64,000 nucleotides of DNA from Stigmatella ashevillena (GTDB lineage: Bacteria > Myxococcota > Myxococcia > Myxococcales > Myxococcaceae): positions 9,728,425-9,792,424 of the forward strand of contig NZ_JAQNDM010000002.1 in assembly GCF_028368975.1 (NCBI RefSeq), read 5' to 3'. The number at the start of each line of letters is the position of its first letter. Position 1 is the stretch's first letter. Shown here one piece after another: positions 8,271 to 18,660 of this stretch. Position numbers and translations under genes: made by a program. A model generated the notes under the pieces. That model did no database searches and had not been told where the DNA came from. It saw only the letters and a list, made by a program, of their open reading frames with translations.

Positions 8271-8966
8271 TTACAGGAAGACCAGGCCCACGAGGGCCAG
8301 GAGCAACCCGACGCAGGCGGTGATCAACGCCACGTGCCGGCGTCGCAGGGGCCGACGGGCCGGGCTCGCCTCCGGAGCGGCGGTTGTCTGGGCCACGGTG
8401 GAAGCGCCTCCTGCCCCTCGCAGCTTCAGGACGGAATTGCCCAGGGTGAGTTCGTCCCCCGCGCGCAGCTCCGTGTCGCCTTCGATCTTCACCCGGTTGA
8501 TGAAGGTGCCGTTCTGGCTGCCGAGATCTCTCAAGATGAACCGTTCTCCGGTGCGCACGAGCTGCACGTGGCGGCGGCTGATGGACGGGTGTTGAAGGCG
8601 CAAGTCACACGCCGAGGCGCGGCCGATGACCAGCACCCCCTGATTGACGGGGATGAGCTGGCCGGAGCCGGGCCCCTTCTCCACATAGAGGGAGGCGGAG
8701 GTGTGGCCGGGCTCGGCGCCTTCGCGGGCATCGAACCGGGGCAGCAACTCGCGATCCTGGTGCATCTGCCGCGGGCCCCTCGGGCCTCGCGGCGCGCGGC
8801 GGGGACCGACGGGGAACTGGGGCACGCGCTGGGGGCGCGGATCATCCGCCTGGAGCGGGGTGATCTCGTCGTCGTCGAAGGGAAGCTCCGCTTCCTGCTT
8901 CTTGGGCGCCGACACGCTCGGGGGCTGAGGGGGGCGAGGGGGGCGCTTGGGGTTGGATGGAGCCAT
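8271..8966 (-). CDS. FHA domain protein with C-terminal membrane anchor
   Basis: The 231-residue protein has a Pro/Arg-rich disordered N-terminal 85 residues, an FHA domain at about 90-180, and one TM helix at the very C-terminus (HVALITACVGLLLALVGLVFL region), so the FHA domain faces the cytoplasm as a tail-anchored protein. Phosphothreonine-binding landmarks are intact: VIGRASACDLRL, ISRRHVQL, LRDLGSQNGTFIN. FHA domains read Ser/Thr kinase phosphorylation, and myxobacteria have many such kinases; the partner here is unknown. It is divergent from cysS, with about 93 bp between starts. Confidence 0.88.
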   Translation of the reverse strand: MAPSNPKRPPRPPQPPSVSAPKKQEAELPFDDDEITPLQADDPRPQRVPQFPVGPRRAPRGPRGPRQMHQDRELLPRFDAREGAEPGHTSASLYVEKGPGSGQLIPVNQGVLVIGRASACDLRLQHPSISRRHVQLVRTGERFILRDLGSQNGTFINRVKIEGDTELRAGDELTLGNSVLKLRGAGGASTVAQTTAAPEASPARRPLRRRHVALITACVGLLLALVGLVFL

Positions 8967-9059
8967 GCCTGTGCCTATTCTCCCAGATTGGTGGCTGGCC
9001 CTGCCATATCCAGGCGCTTAGAGTGACAGCCTCCACTCAGCCCAGGAAGGAATCTCGCC

Positions 9060-10538
9060 GTGGCCCCGTCGTCGATTGCGCTCTTCAACACGCTGACGAT
9101 GCAGAAAGAGCCCCTCGTCCCCGCCGAGCCCGGCGTCGTGCGCCTCTATGTGTGTGGGCCTACGGTCTATAGTTACATACATATCGGGAATGCACGCACC
9201 TTTACTTCCTTCGACGTGGTGGCGCGCTACCTGCGCTACCGGGGCTACCGGGTGCACTACGTCCGCAACTACACGGACGTGGACGACAAGATCATCAAGG
9301 CGGCGCACGAGACCGGTGAGGAGCCGGTCGCGTTGGCAGGACGCTTCGTGAAGATCTTCCAGGAGGATGCGCATGCCCTGCACCTGCTGGAGCCGGACGT
9401 CGCGCCCAAGGTGAGCGAGCACCTGCCGGAGATCCTCCGCATCATCGAGGTGCTGGTGGCCAAGGGGGTGGCGTACGAGTCCCAAGGGGACGTCTACTTC
9501 TCGGTGAGCAGCTACCCGGAGTACGCGAAGCTGTCCAAGCGCAAGTTGGACGATCTGTGCGCGGGCGAGCGCGTTCAGCCGGGAGAGCAGAAGCGAGAGC
9601 CCCTGGACTTCGCGCTCTGGAAGGCCGCCAAGCCGGGCGAGCCCGCCTGGGACAGCCCGTGGGGAAAAGGCCGGCCGGGCTGGCACATCGAGTGCTCGGC
9701 GATGAGCGCGAAGTACCTGGGGGAGTCCTTCGACATCCACGGGGGCGCGCTGGATCTGATCTTCCCGCACCACGAGAACGAGATCGCCCAGAGCGAGGCG
9801 GCCAGTGGCAAGCCGTTCGCCAAGTACTGGATGCACTGCGGCTTCCTGGACATCGAGGGCGCGAAGATGTCCAAGTCCCTGGGCAACGTGGTGCGCCTGA
9901 GGGACGCGCTGACGCGGGTGGATGCGGAGGCGCTGCGCTTCTTCTTCCTGTCGACGCACTACCGGCACCCGCTGCACTTCTCGGACAAGGCGATCGCCGA
10001 CAGCGAGTACCGCCTGGAGTACTTCTACGAGACGCTGCGCAAGGTGGATGAGCGCGTGGGCGGGAAGGACTTCGGCCAGGGGCCTCTGCACGGCGAGCCC
10101 GGACGCTTCCTCCAGGAGTTCGAGGCGGCGATGGATGACGACTTCAACTGCCCGGGCGCCCTGGGGGCCCTCTCGGGGCTGTTCGGACAGATGAACGAGC
10201 TGGCCGACAAGCCCCCCGTGAAGGACAAGGCCCTGGTGGGCCGCACGCTGCAAGCCCTGCGGGAAACCGTGCGGAAGGTCTCCACCGTGCTGGGGCTGTT
10301 CGAGGATGAGCCCAGCCAGTGGCTGCTGCGCCGGCGGGACCGGGCCGTGAAGGAGCGGGGGATCGACGTGGGGCAGGTGGAGCGGTTGCTCACCGAGCGC
10401 AACGAGGCCCGCAAGTCCAAGAACTTCGCCGAGGCGGACCGGCTGCGCTCGGAGCTGAAGGGGCAGGGCGTGGAGATCATGGACACGGTCGGAGGGACTT
10501 CCTGGAAGGTCGCCTCTCCGGTCCCCGGGGCTGCCTGA
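9060..10538 (+). CDS. cysS: Cysteinyl-tRNA synthetase
   Basis: The 492-residue class I synthetase charges tRNA-Cys with cysteine in the cytoplasm. Signatures are HIGN at 41-44, KMSKS near residue 269, and the zinc-binding residues of this enzyme: Cys32 in YVCGPTVY, Cys in HIECSAMS near 212 and the HHENEIAQ segment near 238. The C-terminal DALR helical region follows (MDDDFNCPGALGAL) and ends with the usual basic EARKSKNFAEADRLR helix. The start is GTG 9060, preceded by AGGAAGG. Length is normal for the family. Confidence 0.96.
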   Translation: MAPSSIALFNTLTMQKEPLVPAEPGVVRLYVCGPTVYSYIHIGNARTFTSFDVVARYLRYRGYRVHYVRNYTDVDDKIIKAAHETGEEPVALAGRFVKIFQEDAHALHLLEPDVAPKVSEHLPEILRIIEVLVAKGVAYESQGDVYFSVSSYPEYAKLSKRKLDDLCAGERVQPGEQKREPLDFALWKAAKPGEPAWDSPWGKGRPGWHIECSAMSAKYLGESFDIHGGALDLIFPHHENEIAQSEAASGKPFAKYWMHCGFLDIEGAKMSKSLGNVVRLRDALTRVDAEALRFFFLSTHYRHPLHFSDKAIADSEYRLEYFYETLRKVDERVGGKDFGQGPLHGEPGRFLQEFEAAMDDDFNCPGALGALSGLFGQMNELADKPPVKDKALVGRTLQALRETVRKVSTVLGLFEDEPSQWLLRRRDRAVKERGIDVGQVERLLTERNEARKSKNFAEADRLRSELKGQGVEIMDTVGGTSWKVASPVPGAA

Positions 10539-10594
10539 GCCGGGCGTGAGGGAAGCCGCGCAAGGCGGGGGGCTCCGTGTTAGGGCTCTTCGCC

Positions 10595-12256
10595 ATGAAG
10601 CGCCTGCTCGCACTGCTTGCCTGGGTCCTCTGCCTGCCAGCCTTGGCCCAGGGGACACCCCTCACGCTTCCCGAGGAAAAGGCCGCGGCGAAGGCCATCG
10701 AGGCACCCCTGCTGGCCAGCCACGTGCGCTTCCTCGCGCATGATCTCCTGGAGGGGCGGGGGCCTGGAACCCGGGGAGACGCGTTGGCCCAGGCGTATAT
10801 CGCCTCCCAATTCGAGGGGCTCGGGCTGAAGCCCGCGGGCACGCAGGGAACGTATCTCCAGCCTTTCGAGCTCGTGGGGCTCGAGGGCCATCCGGAGACC
10901 CTGGCCTTCCACTCCGCTGCGGGGCGCACCGAGCTGAAGTTCCACGAGGACTTCATCGCGGTGTCCGGCGTCCAGACGCCCTGGGCCGCGCTGGAGAACT
11001 CGGAGCTGGTGTTCGTGGGCTACGGCATCGTCGCCCCCGAATACCAATGGGATGATTTCAAGGGGGTGGACCTGCGGGGAAAGACGCTGCTCATCCTCAA
11101 CAGCGATCCGGCGGATGATCCGAACCTCTTCGCGGGCCGGACGCGGCTCTGGTACGGGCGCTGGGATTACAAGTATGGGCAGGCGGCCAAGGTAGGCGCC
11201 GCGGGCGCCATTCTCCTGCACACCACGCCGAGTGCGGGTTACCCGTGGCGCGTGGTGCAGACGTCGTGGACGGGCGAGCAGTTCGAGCTGCCGGCTGCGG
11301 AAGGCCCGCGTCTCCAGGTGAAGGCTTGGATGACCGAGGTGGCCACCCAGCGGCTCGTCCAATGGGGAGGGCAGGATCTGAAAGCACTCGTGGCGGCGGC
11401 GCAGAAGCGCGAGTTCCGGCCCGTGCCCCTCGGGGTGAAGGTCTCCACGCGCTTCCAGACCCAGGTCCGGCGCCGGCCCACCGCCAATGTGCTCGGCCTG
11501 CTGCCTGGAAGTGATCCGTCGCTGTCCGAGGAGGTGGTGCTCTACTCCGCGCACCATGATCACCTGGGCATGAGGGCGAACGCCCGGCCGGGCGAGGACG
11601 CCATCTACAACGGGGCGGTGGACAATGCCTCCGGGGTGGCGGAGATGCTCGCGGTGGCCCGTGCCTTCCACGCGCTGCCCCATCCGCCCCGCCGCTCCGT
11701 GCTCTTCGCCGCCGTGGCCGCCGAGGAGCAGGGGCTTCTGGGCTCGGAGTACCTCGCTGGCCATCTGCCGGTTCCCCCGGGCCGCATCGCCGTCAACATC
11801 AACATCGACGGTGCCAACATCAATGGCCGCACGAAGGACGTCACCGTCATCGGCCTGGGCAAGTCGAGCCTCGATTCCCTCATCACCGGACTGGCCCAGG
11901 CCCAAGGCCGGCGGGTGAAGGGCGACCTGCTGTCGGACAGGGGCTTCTTCTACCGGTCGGATCAATTCAACTTCGCGAAGCTCGGCATTCCCGCGGCGTA
12001 CTTCAGCAGCGGCATGGACTTCGTGGGGAGGCCCGAAGGGTGGGGCAAGCAGCAGCGGGAGGCGTGGGAGGGGCAGCACTACCACCAGCCCTCCGACGAG
12101 CTGCGCCCGGAATGGGACTGGGCCGGTGCGGTGGAGGACACCCAGCTCTTCTTCCTGCTGGGCGCGCATGTGGCGCGCACACCCGAATTGCCCCGCTGGA
12201 ATAAAGGGGACGAGTTCGAAGCCCCCCGGTTGAAGTCCCTGAAGCGGGCGAAATAG
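10595..12256 (+). CDS. Secreted M28 family metallopeptidase with PA domain
   Basis: The 553-residue exported peptidase starts at ATG 10595 (MKRLLALLAW), giving a clean signal peptide ending near LAQG; an upstream in-frame codon would spoil it. Residues about 120-270 contain the protease-associated insertion (VFVGYGIVAPEYQWDDFKGVDLRGK). The M28 zinc site is visible: SAHHDHLG (first His/Asp), YNGAVDNASGVA (bridging Asp), AAEEQGLLGSEY (catalytic Glu and ligand Glu), NINIDGANI (Asp ligand) and HYHQPSDEL (last His). Family members are aminopeptidases or carboxypeptidases acting outside the cytoplasm. The gene lies 56 bp after cysS; a hairpin separates it from uvrB. Confidence 0.9.
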   Translation: MKRLLALLAWVLCLPALAQGTPLTLPEEKAAAKAIEAPLLASHVRFLAHDLLEGRGPGTRGDALAQAYIASQFEGLGLKPAGTQGTYLQPFELVGLEGHPETLAFHSAAGRTELKFHEDFIAVSGVQTPWAALENSELVFVGYGIVAPEYQWDDFKGVDLRGKTLLILNSDPADDPNLFAGRTRLWYGRWDYKYGQAAKVGAAGAILLHTTPSAGYPWRVVQTSWTGEQFELPAAEGPRLQVKAWMTEVATQRLVQWGGQDLKALVAAAQKREFRPVPLGVKVSTRFQTQVRRRPTANVLGLLPGSDPSLSEEVVLYSAHHDHLGMRANARPGEDAIYNGAVDNASGVAEMLAVARAFHALPHPPRRSVLFAAVAAEEQGLLGSEYLAGHLPVPPGRIAVNINIDGANINGRTKDVTVIGLGKSSLDSLITGLAQAQGRRVKGDLLSDRGFFYRSDQFNFAKLGIPAAYFSSGMDFVGRPEGWGKQQREAWEGQHYHQPSDELRPEWDWAGAVEDTQLFFLLGAHVARTPELPRWNKGDEFEAPRLKSLKRAK

Positions 12257-12276
12257 CCCCGCGTCCGTCCACTGGA

Positions 12277-12307
12277 GGGCAGGCATGCAGGAAGGGACAG
12301 CCTGCCC
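12277..12307. other. Hairpin between the M28 peptidase gene and uvrB
   Basis: GGGCAGGC (12277-12284) pairs perfectly with GCCTGCCC (12300-12307) around a 15-base loop, 21 bases after the peptidase stop. No T-run follows, so it could be a weak or Rho-assisted terminator, or an operator in the uvrB leader. Confidence 0.5.
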
Positions 12308-12334
12308 GGCGTCTGAATGTTAAATGTCCGGGCC

Positions 12335-14425
12335 ATGCCGGACTTCCAGATCGTCAGTGCACACTCGCCGCAAGGCGACCAGCCCCGGGCCATCGCCGAG
12401 CTGACCGAGGGCCTGCTGCGCGGAGACCGCTACCAGACCCTGCTCGGTGTCACGGGCTCGGGCAAGACGTTCACCATGGCGAACCTCATCGCCAACGTGC
12501 AGCGGCCCACGCTCATCATCGCCCACAACAAGACCCTGGCTGCCCAGCTCTACGGTGAGTTCAAGGAAGTCTTCCCGAACAACGCCGTCGAGTACTTCGT
12601 CTCGTATTACGACTACTACCAGCCCGAGGCCTACGTCCCCTCGTCAGACACCTTCATCGAGAAGGATTCGTCCATCAACGACGAGATCGAACGCATGCGC
12701 CACTCGGCCACCCACAGCCTGCGCATCCGCGATGACGTGGTCATCGTGGCCAGCGTCTCCTGCATCTACGGCCTGGGCGCCGCGCGCTCCTACGTGGACA
12801 TGGCGGCCACGGTGGTGTTGGGGGCCGAGCTGGGCCGCGATGCGTTCATGCGCAAGCTCATCGAGAGCCAGTACGAGCGCAGCGACTTCGACTTCCACCG
12901 GGGCACCTTCCGCGCCCGGGGCGATACCGTGGAGGTTTTTCCCGCCTACGAGGAGGAGCGCGCCGTCCGGGTGAGCTTCTTCGGCGACGAGGTGGAGAAG
13001 ATCACCGAGTTCGATCCCCTGCGCGGCGTCACCCTGGGCACGCTGGACAAGATCGTCATCTTTCCTGCAAGCCACTACGCGACCGAAGGCGACACCCGCA
13101 AGAAGGCCGTCCAGACCATCCGCGACGAGCTGTCCGAGCGGCTCCAGGAGTTCAAGCGCGACGGCAAACTGCTGGAAGCGCAGCGGCTCGAGCAGCGCAC
13201 GATGTTCGACCTGGAGATGATCGAGCAGGTGGGGTTCTGCAACGGCATCGAGAATTACTCGCGGCACTTCTCGGGCCGCGCGCCGGGGGAGCCGCCGCCG
13301 TGCCTCATCGACTACTTCCCCCGGAACATGCTCGTGCTCGTGGATGAGAGCCACCAGACCGTCTCGCAGATCGGCGCCATGTACCGGGGAGATCGCTCGC
13401 GCAAGGAGACGCTGGTGAACTACGGCTTCCGGCTGCCGAGCGCGCTGGACAACCGGCCCCTGAAGTTCACCGAGTTCGAGGAGATGGTGCAACAGGCCGT
13501 CTTCGTCTCCGCCACGCCGGCCGAGTACGAGCTCCAGAAGAGCAAGGGCGTGGTGGTCGAGCAGATCATCCGTCCCACGGGCCTGACGGATCCCGAGGTC
13601 GAGGTCCGCCCCGCGCGCAACCAGGTGGATGATTTGCTGGAAGAGGTCCGCAAGCGCGTGGCGAAGCAGGAGCGCGTGCTGGCCACGACGCTCACCAAGC
13701 GCATGGCGGAGGACCTCACCGAGTACTTCACCGACGTGGGCGTCAAGGTGCGCTACCTGCACTCGGACATCGGCGCCATCGAGCGCACCGCGATCATCCG
13801 GGATCTGCGCAAGGGGGTGTTCGACGTGCTGGTGGGCATCAACCTCCTACGGGAAGGTCTGGACATTCCCGAGGTGTCCCTGGTGGCCATCCTCGATGCG
13901 GACAAGGAGGGCTTCCTGCGCAGCCACGTCTCGCTCATCCAGACCATTGGCCGCGCGGCGCGCAACCTCCATGGCCACGTCATCATGTACTCGGACTCGA
14001 TGACCGACTCGATGACGCGCGCCATCGAGGAGACCCGCAGGCGGCGGGAGGTGCAGCGCGCTTACAACGAAGAGCACGGCATCACCCCGCGCTCGGTCAA
14101 GAGTTCCATCCTCGACTTGTCGCTCCAGTACGATGCGGATCCCACCGCGCTGCCGCTGGCGGCCGATGCCGCCAATGATCTGCTCGACACGAAGGAGATC
14201 AAACGCCTCATCGAGGAGTTCACCAAGGACATGCAGCACGCGGCGGACGAGATGCAGTTCGAGAAGGCGGCGCAGTTCCGCGACCGCATCGTGCTGCTCA
14301 AGGACATGGACCTGGGCCTCAAGCCGGCCAGCCGCTCGCTCTTGCAGTCTCCCCCCAAGGCCGAGGACAAGGCGCCCATGAAGGGCCACCGGGGCCATGC
14401 GGCCAAGGGCCGCAGAAAGCGTTAG
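12335..14425 (+). CDS. uvrB: Excinuclease ABC subunit B
   Basis: The 696-residue DNA repair helicase loads at damaged sites with UvrA and then recruits UvrC. Features in order: Walker A GVTGSGKT (about 38-45), the damage-probing beta-hairpin around [16 protein letters not shown] helicase motif in LVLVDESHQ, helicase motif VI in [11 protein letters not shown], the UvrB C-terminal region, and a UVR coiled-coil near 645-680 ([15 protein letters not shown]) that binds UvrC. A basic tail ends the protein. I prefer ATG 12335 (MPDFQIVSA); ATG 12317 is in frame but neither has a strong ribosome site. It lies 6 bp before uvrC, an arrangement implying a uvrBC operon. Confidence 0.96.
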   Translation: MPDFQIVSAHSPQGDQPRAIAELTEGLLRGDRYQTLLGVTGSGKTFTMANLIANVQRPTLIIAHNKTLAAQLYGEFKEVFPNNAVEYFVSYYDYYQPEAYVPSSDTFIEKDSSINDEIERMRHSATHSLRIRDDVVIVASVSCIYGLGAARSYVDMAATVVLGAELGRDAFMRKLIESQYERSDFDFHRGTFRARGDTVEVFPAYEEERAVRVSFFGDEVEKITEFDPLRGVTLGTLDKIVIFPASHYATEGDTRKKAVQTIRDELSERLQEFKRDGKLLEAQRLEQRTMFDLEMIEQVGFCNGIENYSRHFSGRAPGEPPPCLIDYFPRNMLVLVDESHQTVSQIGAMYRGDRSRKETLVNYGFRLPSALDNRPLKFTEFEEMVQQAVFVSATPAEYELQKSKGVVVEQIIRPTGLTDPEVEVRPARNQVDDLLEEVRKRVAKQERVLATTLTKRMAEDLTEYFTDVGVKVRYLHSDIGAIERTAIIRDLRKGVFDVLVGINLLREGLDIPEVSLVAILDADKEGFLRSHVSLIQTIGRAARNLHGHVIMYSDSMTDSMTRAIEETRRRREVQRAYNEEHGITPRSVKSSILDLSLQYDADPTALPLAADAANDLLDTKEIKRLIEEFTKDMQHAADEMQFEKAAQFRDRIVLLKDMDLGLKPASRSLLQSPPKAEDKAPMKGHRGHAAKGRRKR

Positions 14426-14431
14426 CCCCCC

Positions 14432-16372
14432 ATGGACGCCCGGCTCCAGGACAAGCTGGACGCACTGCCCACCGAACCCGGCGTGTACCTGATGAAGGAC
14501 CGCCGGGGCCTCGTCATCTACGTGGGCAAGGCGATCAATCTGCGCAACCGGGTACGCTCGTACTTCACCCGCACCGGGGACACGCGCGCCTTCATCGCCC
14601 TGCTCGACACGATGCTGGCGGACATCGAGACGGTGCTCGTCCACAACGAGAAGGAAGCGCTCCTCCTCGAAAACGAGCTCATCAAGAAGCACAAGCCGCG
14701 CTTCAACGTCCTGCTCAAGGACGACAAGCAGTTCATCTCCTTGCGGCTCGATCGGAGCCAGCCGTATCCCCGGCTGGAAGTGGTGCGCAAGTACGAGCGG
14801 GACGGGGCGCGCTACTTCGGGCCGTACTCCAGCGCGGGCGCCATCCGCGAGACGCTTCGCATCATCAACCGCTACTTCCACCTGCGCACCTGCACGGACC
14901 ATGTGCTGGCCAACCGCAAGCGGCCCTGTCTGCTGCACCAGATCGGCCGCTGCCCGGCCCCGTGCGTCTACCCGGTTCCCCCCGAGGACTACCGCCGCAG
15001 CGTGGACGAGGTGGGGCTGTTCCTGGAGGGCAAGGCGGGGGAGTTGGTGGACGGGCTCCGGGGGCGCATGAAGCGCGCCGCCTCCGAGCTGAAGTTCGAG
15101 GAGGCCGCGCGCCTGAGGGATCAGCTCCAGGCCATCGAGCGCAGCCTGGAGCGGCAGAAGGTGGCCACCACCGACTTCAAGGATCAGGACGTCTTCGCCT
15201 CCTACCGGGAGGGAGACCGCATCCTCTTCTACGTCCTCTGGGTGCGGCAGGGCCGGCTCAACGGCGGCCAGGCCTTCCCCTTCGGCAGCCAGGAGTTCCC
15301 CGACGAGGAGCTGCTCGCCTCCTTCGTCAACCTCTATTACGACCAGGGCAGCTTCGTGCCCGAAGAGGTCCTCCTGCCGCTGGAGCCGGAGAGCCTGGAG
15401 GGGCTGGAGGCGCTCCTGTCCGAGCGCAAGGGGCAGAAGGTCCGCGTGCTGGTGCCCAAGCGCGGCGAGAAGCACGAGCTGGTGCTCATGGCGCGCAAGA
15501 ACGCCGAGCAGTCCTTCGCCGAGCGCAAGCGGACGAAGGACGAGACGGACGCGGTGCTGGGCCGGCTTCAGCAGAAGCTGAACCTGCGCAACTACCCGCG
15601 CCGCATGGAGTGCTTCGACATCTCGCACTTCCAGGGCTCCAGCATCGTCGCCTCCCAGGTGGCCGTCACCGACGGAGAGACCGACAAGTCCCGTTACCGC
15701 CGCTACAAGATCAAAACCCTGGAGAAGCAGGATGACTTCGCCAGCATGTACGAAGTCATCTCCCGGCGGCTCAAGCGGGGTCAGGAAGAGAAGGACTTGC
15801 CGGACCTCCTGGTGATCGATGGAGGCAAGGGCCAGCTTGCCAGCGCCCACGCGGCCATGAAGGACCTGGGAATCGAAGGCGTGGACGTGGTGGGGCTCGC
15901 CAAGAGCCGGGATCAGGAAGTGTTTGATCGGGACGCCGAGAGCGCTCGCAGCCCTGAACGCGTCTTCGTCCTGGGTCGCAAGGACCCCATCGTGCTGCCG
16001 CAGAACTCAGCGGAAATCTTCATGCTCACGCGCATGCGGGATGAGGCGCACCGCTTCGCCATCACCTTTCAACGCAAGGATCTGCGCAAGAGCCGCATCC
16101 ATTCGGCCCTGGAGGACATTCCGGGAGTGGGGGAGGGCCGGCGCAAGGTGCTGCTGCGTCATTTTGGCTCGCTCAAGCGGGTAGGCGAGGCCAGCATCGA
16201 GGAACTGGCGGAGCTCATCGGTCCGTCCCTGGCCGAGCGTGTCCACGCGGGCCTTCACGGGCATCCCGATGAGGACACCTCCGACCCGGTCCGAGATGCC
16301 TCGCTGGCCGACGCTGACGCGGCAATAGGCGAAAAATCCTCACAGGGAGGGTCGCCAGCTGGCTCGGCATGA
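14432..16372 (+). CDS. uvrC: Excinuclease ABC subunit C
   Basis: The 646-residue nuclease makes both incisions in nucleotide excision repair. It has the GIY-YIG domain at the N-terminus ([26 protein letters not shown]), a Cys cluster (CTDHVL...[13 protein letters not shown]), a UVR motif near 205-240 ([16 protein letters not shown]), the RNase H-like endonuclease domain ([23 protein letters not shown]) and a tandem helix-hairpin-helix ([16 protein letters not shown]). An extra acidic tail of about 35 residues follows the HhH. It is 6 bp after uvrB, and a terminator follows the stop. Confidence 0.96.
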   Translation: MDARLQDKLDALPTEPGVYLMKDRRGLVIYVGKAINLRNRVRSYFTRTGDTRAFIALLDTMLADIETVLVHNEKEALLLENELIKKHKPRFNVLLKDDKQFISLRLDRSQPYPRLEVVRKYERDGARYFGPYSSAGAIRETLRIINRYFHLRTCTDHVLANRKRPCLLHQIGRCPAPCVYPVPPEDYRRSVDEVGLFLEGKAGELVDGLRGRMKRAASELKFEEAARLRDQLQAIERSLERQKVATTDFKDQDVFASYREGDRILFYVLWVRQGRLNGGQAFPFGSQEFPDEELLASFVNLYYDQGSFVPEEVLLPLEPESLEGLEALLSERKGQKVRVLVPKRGEKHELVLMARKNAEQSFAERKRTKDETDAVLGRLQQKLNLRNYPRRMECFDISHFQGSSIVASQVAVTDGETDKSRYRRYKIKTLEKQDDFASMYEVISRRLKRGQEEKDLPDLLVIDGGKGQLASAHAAMKDLGIEGVDVVGLAKSRDQEVFDRDAESARSPERVFVLGRKDPIVLPQNSAEIFMLTRMRDEAHRFAITFQRKDLRKSRIHSALEDIPGVGEGRRKVLLRHFGSLKRVGEASIEELAELIGPSLAERVHAGLHGHPDEDTSDPVRDASLADADAAIGEKSSQGGSPAGSA

Positions 16373-16408
16373 TTAATTTTTGCTCGGGAATTCAGAGCGG
16401 AAAGTGCG

Positions 16409-16437
16409 CTGGAACCACGAAGTTCCAGGGATTTTTC
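16409..16437 (+). terminator. Intrinsic terminator after uvrC
   Basis: CTGGAAC (16409-16415) and GTTCCAG (16422-16428) form a perfect 7-bp stem with a 6-base loop, followed by GGA and TTTTT (16432-16436). It lies 36 bases after the uvrC stop and closes the uvrBC unit. Confidence 0.75.
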
Positions 16438-16438
16438 A

Positions 16439-16467
16439 TTGCGGCTGGACAGGGCGCTGTTTTATAG
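16439..16467 (+). promoter_or_regulatory. Possible sigma-70-type promoter for the DUF507 gene
   Basis: TTGCGG (16439-16444) and TTATAG (16462-16467) are spaced by 17 bases and lie just after the uvrC terminator and 46 bases before the ATG at 16514. The match to consensus is moderate. Confidence 0.35.
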
Positions 16468-16513
16468 CGATCCGCATTCGTCGAGCACGCAATACAGGGT
16501 GAGGGGTGGACAC

Positions 16514-17032
16514 ATGAGGCTCTATCCGAAGGTGATCCCGATCATCTCTCGCGAGTGCATCCAGCAGCTGACGCAGGATGGGGACATCGAAGTCGAGATG
16601 ATGCGGGTGGCGGACGCCGAGATGGATCTGTCGGCCATCATGCGTGAGTACCTCGCCAACGAGGAGCGCGTGAACCAGGCGACGCGCGAGGCGCTGGAGC
16701 GGCGTGGGTACGACTACTCCAAGTTCAACCAGGTCAAGCGTGAGATGGCCGACGTCCGCGGCTTCAAGATGGGCGACGAGGGCATCGAATACGTCATCAA
16801 CCAGATGATCGAGTTCCTGCTCATCAGCCGCAATGTCGAGGAAGTGTTCTCTCCCGACAATGTGCTGCGCGCGAAGATTTTCAGTGTGATGAAGAAGCAC
16901 CTCGATGTGGACGATGAGATCGACAAGGAGGCGCGCTCCCGGCTGAAGCACCTGCAGGAGGGCACCAGCGCGTTCGACATCGAGTACAACAAGACGGTGG
17001 AGCAGATCCGCCGCGCCCGGGGTCTCATCTAG
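16514..17032 (+). CDS. DUF507 family protein
   Basis: The 172-residue protein is built of amphipathic helices with two related halves, as expected for DUF507 (starts MRLYPKVIPIISRECIQQL; second half begins near IEFLLISRNVEEVF, and KMGDEGIEYVINQ lies between). The family is small, soluble and of unknown function. ATG 16514 is preceded by GAGGGGTGG; an in-frame extension to 16439 overlaps the promoter-like sequence and is unlikely. It stands alone between the uvrC terminator and a secreted protein gene 51 bp downstream. Confidence 0.85.
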   Translation: MRLYPKVIPIISRECIQQLTQDGDIEVEMMRVADAEMDLSAIMREYLANEERVNQATREALERRGYDYSKFNQVKREMADVRGFKMGDEGIEYVINQMIEFLLISRNVEEVFSPDNVLRAKIFSVMKKHLDVDDEIDKEARSRLKHLQEGTSAFDIEYNKTVEQIRRARGLI

Positions 17033-17083
17033 CGGGCTGCCATTCCCCGTCCCGCTGCCTACCTTGTGTGGAAGGAGGCAGCG

Positions 17084-18655
17084 ATGGTGGGTTCTCTTCT
17101 TGGATCGATGATGCTTGGTCTCCTGGTGACCCAGGCACCAGGCGGCATGACGTTCGATGGGCGCGAGGTCAGCGCCCGGACCCTGTCCTCGGTGGGCTTC
17201 TATGCCCAGGGCCCGGTCCCTTTTCCCAACATTTGGGAACGAGGCATCGGCTCGGCAAGCCTCACCGCGGAGGACCGGGTGGCAGATCCCGGGGCCCTCT
17301 ACGGCGACAAGGCGCATCTCGAGGCCCGGTTCCGGTTGGGCACCGCCGAGTACCAGATCGAGCTCACCCAGCCCGGTTTTCCGCCCGCTCAGGTGTCGGG
17401 GGCAGCGCTCGCTGGGCCGCTTCCCCGTCCGGGACACCCCATGGGGGGAGGCGTCCTGGTGGATCAGGATGTGTACGGCAACAGTGGCATCGGCTGGATG
17501 GCCACCACCCGGGTCCATGCGGCCGCGGCCGTCTGGGGGGTGGGGCGGGTGTCCATCAACGGACGGCTCCTGACGGACTCGGCCATCATCCATGCCGCCG
17601 CGCTGTCCCATGGCGCCCAGGCCGATGACGACACCCACGTCACCCTGCCGCAAGCCCGCACGGGGGACTCCGAGCTCCAGATCCTCGTGTGGAACCTGCC
17701 CCTCAACGTCGAGCCCCGGGGATTCTTGCAGATCTCCTTCGACGACGTGGAGATCGACTTCGATGGGACGATGCTGAAGTCCGTGGCCCAGGTGCCGAAT
17801 GTCTCCGAGCAGCCGCTGAGCCCGATGAGCCTCGCGACCCCGCTGGGTGGGGTGAGCCTGGGGACGGCGCTGGCACCTCCCACGCGTCCAGGCGATGGGC
17901 TGGGAGGCAGTGGCTTCAACATGGATCAGGAGGCCGTGACGGGGTTGCCGGGCGGGCCCATCACCCCGGTGAGCCCGGGAACGCTCAGCGGTCCAGGCTC
18001 TGCGGATCCGTCCGTCATTCCAGGCGTCAGCGTGGGAACGGAGGGCGTCGCGGTGGGCACGGCGGACTCGCTGACCACCATTGCCCCATCCCCTGCGGGG
18101 ACGGTGGGGCCCGGCGCGGTAACGCCGGACACCATCAGTGGCACCTTCCCCACCCGGGGCGCCCCAACGCCGCCCGTGAACATCTCGGGCGTCATGCCCG
18201 GCTCGCCCGCGCCGGGCTCGCAGCTCGCGCTGGAGGGGGCCGCCGTGGGCTCGCCGCCTCCCGGTGGGCCCGCCGAGGCCGGGGTGGCCATCGGGGGCCC
18301 CCGGATGTCCACCCTGTCGCAGGGCTCTTTCACGGTGGTGCCGATCTCCCCGCCGAACTTCAGTTCCTTCGCGGGCACGGGCCAGGTGAGCCCGGGCATC
18401 ATCGCGACGCCTCCTCCCATCGGGACCGACGCGACGATCCCCACGCCTCCCTTGCTCGGCACGCCGGGACCGCTGACCGCTGGGACGCCGCCGCCCTTGT
18501 TGGGAACGCCTGCGCCCCTCAACGCCGCGCCCGCGCCCGCCTTGCTGGGAACGCCCTCGCCGGCCAATGCGTTTCCCCTGGCTCCGGGCGCGGGGGCTCC
18601 CGCCCCGGGCCCGGTCGCTCCCGCGGGCGGCACCGGAGTGCCTCCCTCCATCTGA
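17084..18655 (+). CDS. Exported Pro/Gly-rich protein, unknown function
   Basis: The 523-residue protein starts at ATG 17084 with GAAGGAGG upstream. A short hydrophobic N-terminus (LLGSMMLGLLVTQAPGG) may be a signal peptide. Residues about 20-240 form a beta-rich domain with many aromatic and Asp residues (SVGFYAQGPVPFPNIW, DVYGNSGIGWMATTRV, LQISFDDVEIDFDG). The rest is low-complexity Pro/Gly/Thr/Ala sequence with repeated T-P-PLLGTP-type units near 455-500. This looks like a surface or matrix protein with a flexible tail. I do not recognise the domain. A strong palindromic hairpin follows the stop. Confidence 0.7.
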   Translation: MVGSLLGSMMLGLLVTQAPGGMTFDGREVSARTLSSVGFYAQGPVPFPNIWERGIGSASLTAEDRVADPGALYGDKAHLEARFRLGTAEYQIELTQPGFPPAQVSGAALAGPLPRPGHPMGGGVLVDQDVYGNSGIGWMATTRVHAAAAVWGVGRVSINGRLLTDSAIIHAAALSHGAQADDDTHVTLPQARTGDSELQILVWNLPLNVEPRGFLQISFDDVEIDFDGTMLKSVAQVPNVSEQPLSPMSLATPLGGVSLGTALAPPTRPGDGLGGSGFNMDQEAVTGLPGGPITPVSPGTLSGPGSADPSVIPGVSVGTEGVAVGTADSLTTIAPSPAGTVGPGAVTPDTISGTFPTRGAPTPPVNISGVMPGSPAPGSQLALEGAAVGSPPPGGPAEAGVAIGGPRMSTLSQGSFTVVPISPPNFSSFAGTGQVSPGIIATPPPIGTDATIPTPPLLGTPGPLTAGTPPPLLGTPAPLNAAPAPALLGTPSPANAFPLAPGAGAPAPGPVAPAGGTGVPPSI

Positions 18656-18660
18656 GAGGG

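Noticed and set aside
13847-15850. Minus-strand frame of more than 660 codons opposite uvrB and uvrC
   Set aside because: uvrB and uvrC have every catalytic motif on the plus strand; the antisense frame is a codon-bias artefact.
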